Assembly (NCBI GenBank): GCA_050084985.1 | Contig: JBITNC010000001.1 | Coordinates: forward strand, 15,686,001 to 15,750,000 | Direction of reading: 5' to 3' | Length of the DNA: 64,000 nt | Source: Nageia nagi | Lineage: Eukaryota > Pinophyta | Shown: positions 20,671-31,700 of the stretch, piece after piece | How the letters are laid out: the number at the start of each line of letters is the position of its first letter | Numbering within the stretch: position 1 is the first letter of the stretch | Translations under genes and position numbers: made by a program | Notes under the pieces: generated by a model | Seen by the model: only the letters and a program-made list of their open reading frames with translations | Told to the model about the DNA's origin: nothing | Database searches by the model: none

Positions 20671-23430
20671 CTAGATTTTTGAGCACTTAAACTTGCTCAA
20701 ATTTGAAAATTTCAAAGTTTAATTGTCCTTAGAATGTCATTTTCTATGCAATGAAGGCAAAAATTTTCGATTTTTGAGCAACATTCCTCTTTTCTCTCCA
20801 ATCTAGGTGCTAGATTTCACTCCAATGGATTATCCAATGGCTTGAAAACTTGCACCTAGCCTTTAGGTGCCTTAAATGTGCTCAAAATCGAAAATATGAA
20901 GGTTTAAATGTACTTGGAATACCCCTTATCATGCAAATATGCCAAAAAATTTGACTTTTGAGCAAATTTTTTACATTCCCTCTATGCTAGGTGCCAATTT
21001 TCATGTCTATGGATTCCCAATAGCATGAAAAACTGTGCCTTCCTTTCTGAGGGATTTCCATGGCTCAAAATAAAAAACTTCAAGTGTTAAATGAGTTCAA
21101 AATGCCAATTTCCTTGTAATGAAGGGGTCAAAACTGATTTTCAATCAAATTTGCGCTTTTCTCTCCAACTTAGGTGCTAGATTTCACCTCAGTGGATTTC
21201 TTATTAACTTGAAAACCTACGCCTACCTTCTAGGTGTCTTAAAATTGCTCAAAATCACTTTTTTGTAGACCTAAATGTGTTTTAAATGGCATTGTCCATA
21301 CATTGAATCCCTCAAACTTGATTTTTGAACAAAATTTATCAATTTTCCTCAACTTAGGCGCTGATTTTCATTCCATTGGAATTACATAGCCTTGAAAATC
21401 AGCGCCTACCCTTTAGGAGGCTTAAAATTGTTCAAATTTGAAAAATTGTAGATCTAAACCTTCTTAGAATGGCCTTTTCCTTGTCCCCAAGCCTTCAAAC
21501 TTGACTTTTGACAAAAATTTATATTTTCTCTCTCAAGCTAGGCACCAAAAATCACTCCATTGGAATTCCATTAGCATGAAAACATGTGCCTAACATTTTG
21601 GGCCTCAAAACTTGCTCAAATTTGAAAAATTGAAGACCTAAATGTGCTTGAAATCACCATTTCCATCACTTTATGCCTTTGGTTTTGTATTTGAGTGAAA
21701 ATCCATTTGTTTCCTCCAAGTTAGATGCCAAAATGCATGTGTATGGATTTCTAATCACTTGAAAACATGTGCCTAGGATTTTAGGTCACTTCCATTGATC
21801 AAAATCGAAAAATTGTAGACCTAAAGTGCCTTGGAATGGGATTTTACTGTGAGGATACAAAACTATCCTCAATGAAAAACAATCAACACTAGGGTTTTTG
21901 CAACCCTCAAACACCAAATGGCCATACCACAATGCAACCACAACCCTCATGATTGCCCCCTAGGGCACACAACAACTCCAAAATACCAACGTGGGTCTTC
22001 CAAAGCCCCCACACCTCACACAACACCAAACAATGGCCACACAATGCTGATGTCAGCCCCTAGGGCTTCTCCAACACCTTGCAAACCCTACGATTACTCC
22101 ACAACACAATTGAACAACACAAGAATACCAACGATGGGTATACAAAGTAACACAACACAAGTATGAAGCTTCCAACACCAATATATCACAACACATGGAA
22201 CATACAATGGTATAGCAACAACATAATGCCACAAGGGCCAACACATGCATACAATGGAACACAATGATATACGAAACACAGTTGAATGTCTATATGGCTA
22301 TGAGGTACAATGATGACAATGAAGATACCAAACTAGGGTTCCAAACCCTCAATACAGATCCGAACCATAGTATTAGATTGACTCCCTTAGCTATCTAAAT
22401 CCCCTCTTGCGAAGAAGTCTCCTCGACCCCTGGCAACCAATGAAGGTAGAAGCTCGTGCTCAGAATTCCACTAGATGGGTTAGGTGACCCACCTAAGCCG
22501 TAGAATGTCATGCTCCCAACCCTGCCACTCCTCTAGACACTGTCTAGGAATAGTTGCTCAGCACTGCTAAGACTTTGTTGCCCGATCGAGATTGGTATAG
22601 AAAGTGTATGATAAGTAGTAACCTCATAATGGAGCTTCATCCCCTATATATAGTCTCTCATGTACACAAATCATGCCTCGTTATCACCCCAAGCCATTTC
22701 TAATCCATCGTTGGGGTCAACAAGTCAACCATGTCAACGGGGGGGCGGGGGGGGGGGGGTCATATTGGCACAGTATGCGAACGTGGGGGTCATAAAGGTC
22801 CTCAAGGCTGACGTGGGGTCCAAATGGCCTTCTAGGCTGACGTGGGGATTTGTAAGGTCTCATGAGCCAACGTGGGGTATGTGGGGTCCTCCCAACACTA
22901 GCACACTCCTCCGTGCACCTCCAACATGCATGACACATGACTGTTGGGATTCCCACAATTTGGGATCACCCATGAACTACACACAACACATTGGGATTCC
23001 CACAATCTGGGATAACCCATCACAACACACATCACTACTCAAGGGGAGACGTCCCATTATTGGGCTCATAATGGGGTCCACAGACCATAAGCTCCTGCTT
23101 GAGTTACACAATCACAACATGAACATGAACATATGCTAGAATACAAAGGGTCATTACACAATTGCTCATTGGTCCAAATGGGACATCACATTTACATGCA
23201 AACAAATCATCTCCCTTGAATTTCAAGGCAAATGAACTTTTCTCCTAGGTAGCTAGGCACCAGAATGCATCTCATTGGATTTCTATTGGCTTGAAAAACT
23301 GCGTCTAGCCTTCAAAATTTCAAGTCCTAATTATGTTGGAATTCACCTTATCTCTACAATGACGCTCTTAGACTTGATTTTCGACAACATTTGCATTTAT
23401 CTTTGTAAAAAATTTCATAATTTGCCATAG
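20670..23430. repeat. ~184-bp tandem array, about 7 units, split by a solo LTR
   Basis: A diverged tandem repeat. The block 'c(t)aggtgc(c/t)a...t(c)atg...ggatt...a(t)agc(a)tgaaaac' recurs at about 20796, 20982, 21166, 21348, 21533 and 21717, giving a period of 182-186 bp. A further unit follows at ~23245 after the solo LTR at 21848-23190. Each unit contains 'gctcaaaatcgaaaa...gaagacctaaatgtgcttgaaat' and 'cttgacttttgagcaaaattt'. Units differ from one another by many substitutions, so the array is old. No open frame is shared between units. Confidence 0.8.
21848..23190 (-). mobile_element. Family B solo LTR, TSD TTTAC
   Basis: 1343 bp starting TGTGAGGATAC and ending GGGACATCACA, flanked by a perfect 5-bp duplication TTTAC at 21843-21847 and 23191-23195. 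It shares the family B blocks: 'ccaatgaaggtagaagc', 'ccactagatggg', 'ccatcgttggggtcaac', 'aacgtgggggtcat', 'ttgggattcccacaat' and 'gggagacgtccca'. It contains an unusual G run with one C at about 22739-22759. There is no internal coding part. It splits the 184-bp tandem array. Confidence 0.9.
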
Positions 23431-23439
23431 TTGGGAGCT

Positions 23440-23910
23440 AAGTGTCAAAACCCAGGCTTTGATATCACTAAAACCCTCAAATTGTGCCCTAGGGGATACC
23501 TTTTGCATTTCGGATCCATATCCACCATTTCCGAGCTCAAACTCGACCAGATTTGCATTTTCCGTCATTTTCGAGCTCAAATTGTGCATTTTCGATCATT
23601 CTCGGCATTTTCAAGCTCAAACTTTGAAAAAAATCATTTTCGACATTTCTGAACTCAAACTCTACATTTCCAATCATTCTTGAGCTCATCTTGGCATTTT
23701 CGATCATTTCTGGCATTTCTAGCCATTTCCGGTCCAAATCGAACTTTCTAAGCATTCCCAATCAAAATTGTACTTAAACTCTAAAAAATGCACTTTCTGT
23801 CATTTCCTGGCTCAAACTTGACCAAAACACAGTTTTCTTCATTTCCACCATTCCCGAGCTCAAAACTTGGTCAAAATGCGTTTTTTTACTATATTGGCAC
23901 GACCTCATCT
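23440..23910. repeat. Short-period minisatellite
   Basis: Variants of 'cattttcgatcattctc' and 'gagctcaaact' alternate every 30-60 bp across this stretch. The open frames on both strands here come from the repeat and not from a gene. It directly adjoins the 184-bp array. Confidence 0.6.
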
Positions 23911-24109
23911 TCATTGACCTCACTCTAGACCCAAAAATCCATGCTCGGATACTCTCTCAGATCCTGGCTCCTTGGCTCCAAAATTGGTGACTGGATACTC
24001 TAATACTCTTCAGGGTCTTCGTCATATGATCTCCTTGAATCATTTCCTGATATCATGTTTGTACTCTTCAGAATGAACTATCCGGCTCCAAAGCCAATCT
24101 CAAGGTAAT

Positions 24110-24990
24110 GGACCTCATTGCCTTTGCAAAAAATAAGGTCCCCAAAATCTTGTATTTTGGGGTGTTGTGCAAGCGCAACAGATGTGAGCGCAAGGATGGT
24201 TAAGCTTGTGACCCATGAAGTCTAGAACACTGTCCGGGAGCTTCTCTTCACAAAGGATGTGAACTTGTTGAAAGTGGGGAAACACATTGAAAATCAACAA
24301 CATTTGGCCATTTGGAAGTTTCAAATGGAATGCACCTCTCGCTACATCTTGGATTTCCACACCAAGAAGGACAAAGATCTGCCAGGCGCACTCACAGTGG
24401 GACTCTCCAAGGCAAAGGCTTTCTTCAAAGATACCTCTCATGGGATTCCTGAGGAAGTTCTCCTTGTTGGATGTGGTGGAGTTGCCAATGCATAGTGGAA
24501 AAATGCATATTTGATTAGTTGATAGGATGTTTTTCAAACATTTTTATATTATTATAAGACTTTATTTGACTTGCGCTATGACGGATGAGATTTTGCTCCC
24601 ACAGCCGCAAGGAGATTTGATGTGACAATAATGTGATGTTTGGGAAGTATTTTGTAGCTGCAGTTTAATATTTTGTTGATGGTTTTTGTTTTAGTAGTAT
24701 TAGGGTTTGCTTTTGCTGTTTAGGGCAACACTACAATTAATGCCAGGGTAACACTTCATTTAATGAAGTTGTTAGACATTATGTTATAAGTACCCTAGCT
24801 GGGTCATTTTGTAGAGTAGTTTTGATGAGGAAATTTTGGGAGAAGTTTTGGAGCTGAAGCTTTCGATTGTATGCATTGTTACGTCATTTTGGGAAGCTCC
24901 AATATTAATGTAAGTGATGCGCTTTCATTTCACAGGATTGTGGATGCGTTGATAACATGCTTGGTATGTTGTTAGCTATTTATATGTTTA
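24110..24990 (+). pseudogene. Family A C-terminal and 3' fragment, copy 3
   Basis: The plus-strand segment at 24259-24495 encodes LLKVGKHIENQQHLAIWKFQ and ECTSRYILDF. This lines up with the C-terminal motif of copy 1 (LLRAGYPIMHERQMVVWKYH, ATSRQIGDYF). The following non-coding part (24540-24860) shares 'gactttatttga', 'gatgagattttgctcc', 'agggcaacact' and 'gggtcatttt' with 5090-5440. The N-terminal parts are not seen nearby, so this is a truncated third copy. No start can be assigned. Confidence 0.5.
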
Positions 24991-25003
24991 CGAGCATTTT
25001 CTT

Positions 25004-25366
25004 CAAGGTTGTTAGGGGACGTGTCCCCCACCCTCAAAATCCCCGTCCTCAACCCCTACCATCCCTGAAAACTTGGGGACTCCATAGAGGACATTTCCTA
25101 CTATTCATTAAGAAAGTAGAATGTATTTAGCCAATTTGTTAGTTTGTGTGTAACTTTTTTGTTCTAAAATGATGTATTTAGCCTTTTTGTTAGGTTTTGA
25201 ATAATGATTTTGTTGGTTTTTGCATAATGGATGATTATGTGTCATTTATTTTCCTTGGTTTTATATACTTATCATCCCCTAGCCCCATCCCCCAGGCGTT
25301 CCCTAAAATCGAGTCTTCGTCCCCTAGTCCCCCCATACCTCTATCCCCCATTCTGTGACAACCTTG
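25004..25366. mobile_element. hAT-type MITE, 8-bp TSD
   Basis: A 363-bp element with 9-bp terminal inverted repeats, CAAGGTTGT at 25004-25012 and ACAACCTTG at 25358-25366. A perfect 8-bp target duplication, ATTTTCTT, lies at 24996-25003 and 25367-25374. An 8-bp duplication and a CA-starting terminal repeat are typical of the hAT superfamily. Both subterminal regions are C-rich (runs of cccc with 'gtccc' words) around an AT-rich centre. It is too short to encode a transposase, so it would have been moved by one supplied elsewhere. Confidence 0.85.
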
Positions 25367-25374
25367 ATTTTCTT

Positions 25375-26700
25375 TGAATGTTCGGCACTTTAGGAAAAGC
25401 AAGTTCAATATCTTTCTTAAATGTAGGAATAGTCGTTTCTACAATTTGCATAAAGTTGTTGTATTTTGGGATATTTTACTCTTATGTCATTTGATGAGAA
25501 TCTTTTACTGGGAAGATAAATGAACTTTTCATTCCATTTTTCTTGTCCACTGTGACTACTGCCTCGTGCTCTTTCTTGGAAGTGATTCGGACCTAGTTGT
25601 TTCTTTGCTTGCTTGACAACCCACATGAAGATTCTTAATAAATCTAAGGGATAAAGCCCCAAACCCTGCACAACGTTGACAAGCTATCACCTATCTTTTC
25701 TATCATTCTCCAATTCATTGATTGACCTGTCCCATCCTCACATCTTTCTGCTTTTACATAATCTCACGAGAACACTAGTTGTGAAGAGACCAATAGGTCC
25801 GAACAAATTGTGAGTTTACTACCCCGAGCACATACTCACCTGAGTCATCTTGCGATGAGAAGAGAAACAGAGTCATTAAACAACCATTACTCATTATTTA
25901 ATATATCATAAAGTAAACCTTGGGGTTAAAGTCCTTTCAAGTGGAGGGTAAGGAATGCTACCCCACCTCTGCAGTGTTGTTTCCCATGGGAGAGAAAGAA
26001 ACTCACGTCAACAGGTTGTTGGCAGAACCTAATCACATCATCACATGTTACTCATTTGAAGGCTTGGAAACCCTTTTTCTTTGTCACATTCTTCCTCAAC
26101 TATTATGAATCAAAGGTTTGGCTATTGCAGGAGTGGATCCAGGGGCTTGAACAAAGAGAAGTTGGATGTCTTTGGTAATGTTCAGGTCCAATATGACTTT
26201 GGCTAATTAGTAATTACTGAAAAAAACTGCCTACTTTTGTTTGAGCTTCTTCTTTGACTTATCAAATTGATATTGAGAGACTGCCACTGCTGGCATGATG
26301 ATGTTATGTGATCCGTTAATTCTTTTTTAATCAAATGACAAAGAATCTATAGTGAGCGTGAAGTTTTCTTTGAAGGAGCAGTTTGTGATGTTATGTGGTC
26401 CACTCTAGCTACTGCTATCATTATCATGGCAGTTTGCTTTGTTGGAGCAACAACATAGTGCATTCTACTTTTTTCATTCTTCCGTGGGTTGGTCTGCAAC
26501 AGCTGGTCCTAATGTTTGTGGAGTAGCTGGGATGATGTCTCTGTTGTTTTCTTGTCAAGTTTTAGTGCAGGAATTTAGTATAAATGTAAGATATAATGAC
26601 ATTGGGATTTCCATTAGAAAAAGTCGAAGGGTTGACTGGAGCTAGAGCTGATTGTTTAATTTTGAACGTGTGAGATATTCTGATTGGCTGCTTGTATCTC
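25375..26700. other. No recognised gene
   Basis: No exon of the downstream PHT4-type gene and no transposon domain was recognised. A minus-strand frame at 25417-25671 and a plus-strand frame at 26439-26645 are open but match nothing I know. If upstream PHT4 exons lie farther 5', this is intron sequence. Confidence 0.35.
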
Positions 26701-26717
26701 TTATCTATTACTGGATG

Positions 26718-27103
26718 CTCTAGCGCTTTTCTGACCTGATTAGATTGGACTTTGATAACTGTTTTGCTGTTATGTAGGATGACTTTTGCTGACTGGTTTG
26801 TATTGTTAGGAAAACAATTCTGAAGAGAGTAATTACACATAATGAAAGTGGAAAAAGATAAGAATACTGAAGCAACAAACTTATCAAGAGAAACTCACAA
26901 GAATTTCTTGTCTATTTGCATCATCATCTTTAGTGGAAGTTCCAGCACTTTTCTGACATGAATAGATTGGACTTTGATTGCCATTCTTGCTGTTATGTAG
27001 ATTACATTTGCTGATTGGTTTGTATTGTTAGGAAATGCTTCTTAAGAGAGTAATTACAGATAACGAAAGTGGAAAAAGATAAGAATACTGAAGCAACAAA
27101 CTT
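26718..27103. repeat. Direct duplication, ~165-bp units 222 bp apart
   Basis: The units 26718-26882 and 26940-27103 share 'gcttttctgac', 'agattggactttga', 'gctgttatgtag', 'tggtttgtattgttagga' and 'ggaaaaagataagaatact'. They differ by scattered substitutions. A third trace, 'gaagcaacaaacttat', is at ~27782. No coding potential is seen. Confidence 0.75.
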
Positions 27104-27376
27104 CTTTTGATAATGAGTAAAAAGGTAGGTTTTATCAGGGACCAAAACCTATTACAGAAAATTCTTAAAGATATAACTTTTATGGATCTATTACAGCTTT
27201 GTTGCTGTCCAGATATAACCAATTGTCCATATCAACAAGCAAACCTAATCCAGACTAAAATAGGGCATATGCTATCAATGTCTCTCTGAGCTAGTTCTTC
27301 ATAAGATGGTCTTCCACAAGCGGGTTATTTTACGGATGGATCTTCTTCTATGCTTCAAAGCCAAGTACTGTAGTTT

Positions 27377-27516
27377 GCTATTTCCAGCTCAGTGAGATCT
27401 TTCTCCTTTTCAATCCTATCATTCTCCAAAGAATCCATACAGCAAAGCTATTTCCAGCTCAGTGAGATCTTTCTCCTTTTCAATCCTACCATTCTCCAAA
27501 GAATCCATACAGCAAA
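27377..27516. repeat. 70-bp tandem duplication
   Basis: Two adjacent 70-bp units (27377-27446 and 27447-27516) that I read as differing at one position ('cctatc' versus 'cctacc'). The near identity shows a recent local duplication. The downstream frame to 27667 is not recognised. Confidence 0.9.
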
Positions 27517-28634
27517 GCGAAAATATCATACCTGTATCCCTTCCTCAAAGCCCAAACTAACAGTGACGGCCTCCAAGAGTGAATCCCAAAGTGTCACAAT
27601 CCAAATACAACACTGCGTTGAATGCCCAACATCAGTCATGCCAGTCCAACAACCTGTGTTGACTTAAAGATGTATCTTCACCCACATACCAGATCTGATC
27701 TCCAAATATCACCATCGTTGGCTGTATGGTATGCAACACGTTGAGGAATCTGATACCTGTCAGCCCAAACAAACACATACCGAAGCAACAAACTTATAAA
27801 GATAAGCATGCAAGAATTGTTTACAGACATAAATATCTCCAAATTGTAGTATTTCCTCAAAGACTTCAACACAATTTTCTCATCCATACCTTTAAGATGT
27901 GAAATTGGATATATGAAGTGCACTTGGCTTCTTCACAAATTGGCATTGAAGATTTGATATTTACATTAATGTTGAATCATTGAGAAGATAGAGTGGTAGT
28001 ATTGCTTTGAAGGAACGAACCAAAAGTTTTCAAATGGAGAGATTGGATATTTTATTTTAGGAAGAGGTTTGGTCATAACTCATATCTTCGTCACTGGTGT
28101 TCTTTCATCACTCTCATATTTATAATCATTTGGCTTGCAATCACTTCAAAAAACAGACTTCCCCATTCTTCCTACAATGAACATGATCCTCATCATGGTC
28201 AAGCCAATTGTGCACACGATCTTTCTAGATGTCACTAAATTATAGATCTCAGATGTCTTTCTGGCAGAGTGATAATGAAGTAAACCATTCAACGGTGTAC
28301 AATCAATCATATCATTAATTTTTTAGTGATTCCTTTTTAATGTTTTATTTTGCAATTGTTTTATTTTGAGTTAGAGGCTAATGTTTAGAATAGAGCAGTG
28401 CACATTCAGCCAGTTCTATATATAGTTTAAATTTGAATAGGCTTCCCCAGCTGATTCCTTGGATTCATGACAACATGCAAACTACATTTATTGCTAATAG
28501 GTTGAATTTTTGTTTAAGTGCCAGGATGCTTTCTATTTTTTATCTATTAAAATAGTTGTTATACTACTTGGGATGCATGTTTCTGAAGTACTTGTCCTCT
28601 ACTCATTTTTTATCATTCCTCGTTTATGTAATAG

Positions 28635-28772
28635 GTATTAAAATTCAACCTCACAGAATCTGGGTTGTTCTGTGTTTTACCATGGCTTACCATGGCTATT
28701 TGTGCCAACTTGGGAGGGTGGATAGCTGACACCCTTGTGAGCAGAGGGCTATCAATCACAAGAGTTCGGAAG
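28635..28772 (+). CDS. PHT4: PHT4 exon a
   Basis: 138 bp, 46 codons, phase 0 at both ends. It follows an acceptor (ataatag) and ends AAG before gtaagc. It encodes LKFNLTESG, then the membrane helix [15 protein letters not shown], the cytoplasmic-loop signature [10 protein letters not shown] and ends RVRK. The preceding exon, expected to end near a WMPTYY-type motif, was not located. Confidence 0.92.
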
Positions 28773-31700
28773 GTAAGCTTGTTATTTGCATATGAATTAA
28801 ATGAGAATCTTTTAATATTTTCACGTGTTTGTTGTCTCATTATTTACTATATTTAGTATATATGAGATCCTCTCTCTCAGAAATGTAAGCAGTGCATTAA
28901 TATATTTTGATTCACAAATTGCACATAGCTTGAAACAAAATGAAAACAGAGAGAGCAAAACATATACAAAATTAAAAAATAAGAAGATATGGATCAGTAT
29001 TCTATCTATGTATAAATAACATGATATAACATACCTTACGTCTATTTTTACATAAAACTATTAAAAAGCTGTGACAAAGTTTCATTATATTATAAAGATT
29101 TCAACTACCCATAACTCATACAAAACAGATACATTCTGTAGCATGATAATGTAGAACTCCACAGTTATTTCACATTATTGATGGCAAAAAATGCTCCCAT
29201 TCTGTTCATCCACATGATGATTATTGCAATCTTAAGCAGTTGTGCATCTAAGAATACTTTGTTTCAATAATCTTGAGATTCTTATGGATGGATCTTTAAT
29301 ATTGCATTCTTAGATGAGAATAAATTGTCTTCTCACTCTTCCTTGAGCTATAGGGTTATTAAGAAGATATGCAAGAGCTTAGTGATCTGCATAAAACATA
29401 AAGGACTGGACAACAAGTAATGTTGAAACTGAAACCATAGTTGTCAAACTTGAGTCTGGTGAGTACATGTGTGACATCTTCCTTGTACAATTGTAATTAA
29501 TTATGGAATCCAACGGATTCCTCCTTTTGTATAATTAATTATTTAATTGTACTTTTTAGTTAGTACTTGGGATAGAAGACTTAATGGGTCGTTGGACCCC
29601 ACTGTGAGCTCCAAGTGGCTCCCTCCCAAGTGTAGTTTAGTATGTTTTAATGTACTTGGAGATTCCAAAACATGATTGTGGGAATCCCAAGGTCTATTTA
29701 GCATTTAGAACATGGATGAGCACTTGTACACATGTGCCAACCTTGGGGAGACTTCTAGACCCCCACGTTGCCCCCCTAGATGCCCACGCATGCCTCCTTG
29801 ACCCACGTGGAGCATGAAGGAGGCCTAGATACCTACGTTGGGCCTGGAATGACTCCTAGGTGCCATCGTTGGGGTTTGAGGGGACCGGGTGATGACTTTG
29901 AGGTGAGATCCAGATCCAGGAAAGCTATATTAGCCCTTGGAGCCTTATTGCTAGATATACAAATTTGATAATATTACTCATACCATCCTGTGGACAGAAG
30001 TCTTGGCTCCGCGTCCAGCAACATCTCTAGGTGCAACATTTAGGAGGGTTGATAGGCTAAGATCCTGTTAATCTACGATTTTTGTGTAGCACACTAGCCC
30101 ATCCGATGGTATTCCGAGGTCATGCTTCTACCATTCAGTTGGTCGACAAGGTTTGAGGAAGGCTCCTTTGGTGGAAAGGATTTAGATTCCGAGGGAGTGA
30201 GGTTGTCCCATTCAGTGTTCCATCCGCCCAGCAGTAGAGACATTCGTTGTGCCCTAGTTGGCTCCTTGGAGGCCAATGTTGAGCCCTTGGGGGCCTGGTA
30301 TTGTATTGTTGCTTCTTCATATCATTAATACAGGCATTGGGCTATTGGATCTCATATTTGTGTTGTGCATACTCATCTATTCCCATCATTGGATTATCTT
30401 TGCATGTATGTGTTTGTATGAGCCATACATTGGCATTATTGCATTGTTTGAGCTTTATCTAGATGCACTAGGTCAGACGTTGGAGCATACTTGTGTGTAT
30501 TTGATTTAATTGCACTCAAATTGCATTTAGGCTTTAACATGTAATATTAATGATTTGGTCAAAACAAATACTCACTTCCAAGTTTTGAAATTGATCAAAT
30601 TTCTTGTTATTTTTTAGCTGAATCAAGAGTTTTTTGCCCCATTGTTTTTGTGGAGTTGCATGTTCTACTAATTAATTTAAAAAAAAATAAAATTTTAATA
30701 TTTTTTATTCTCGAATTTTTAATAGAATGTATTGTAACTATGAATAGATTTATGAATTAGTTGTTAGAGTTTGAAGGAATTCCATCACTATCTTTGCTGC
30801 AACATTGCCAAATGCAAATGAGAATTAACTATAACATGGACTACATCACATTGTCGCAAAAAGAAAACAGTCGTATCCTTTATCAAACTCATTTGATATT
30901 TCTGTTTATCATAGGCCACTTTAAACATTTGGCATTAAAAATAATGTAACCCACTGAAAAATAATTTTGTATACCGTTGTAACATTTAGGCAATCATGTT
31001 CTTTCAAACAACACAATAAATTTTGTTGACTCTATGCCTTCTTTGGACTACACCTCTTTGGAGTTTTGTGATTTAATTTTCTTTGACTAGCAACTGTAAT
31101 ATTAATATTTTTGTTGAAACCTGCAGATTATGCAGTCAATTGGCTTTCTTGGTCCAGCTTTTTTCTTGACACAATTGAGCCATGTCAAATCACCGGCAAT
31201 GGCGGTCTTGTGTATGACATGCAGCCAAGTATGTAGTAATTATTATGACACCTCATGATTGGGAAGCTGCAAAACCATTTTTTTCATCTTTTCAAGTGTT
31301 AACAGAAAACCAATTTTTTTTTTCTGAAAACATTAAACTGTTTTATCGCTTTTGTAGGGAAGTGATGCTTTTTCTCAGTCTGGTCTCTATTCAAATCATC
31401 AGGATATTGGCCCACGCTATGCAGTGAGTATCATTTCTTTATTTAAACAATCAAAACATATTGTATGCTTGATAATGGCTTCCACAGGGATTTTTTGTTT
31501 GAGATGCAAAAATTTGTTTCACAGGATATAAAGATGAACATATTAAAGAAGTTTTGTGTAATTTATGGTTAAAAACTTATATCAAATGCTGTTTATATGA
31601 AATGCAATATCTAGAAGAGGTATGAAGATAATGTAGAGCTGATTGCTTTAACTTATTTTATTACTGATATTTGATGAAATAACACAACATGGATAATATT

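Noticed and set aside
23368-23761. Open frames of ~73 codons on both strands
   Set aside because: They arise from the short-period 'cattttcgatcattctc/gagctcaaac' minisatellite.
20670-23910. CRISPR-like array
   Set aside because: The repeats are long, diverged and contiguous without unique spacers, and the window is plainly eukaryotic.
25417-25671. Minus-strand 84-codon frame as a gene
   Set aside because: No recognisable domain, no promoter context, and its length is within chance expectation for this amount of sequence.
29465-30542. ACATG direct repeat as target duplication of the intron 1 LTR
   Set aside because: The sequence before the second copy does not end in the expected CA and the family B terminus is not visible, so it is kept only as a possibility in the feature entry.
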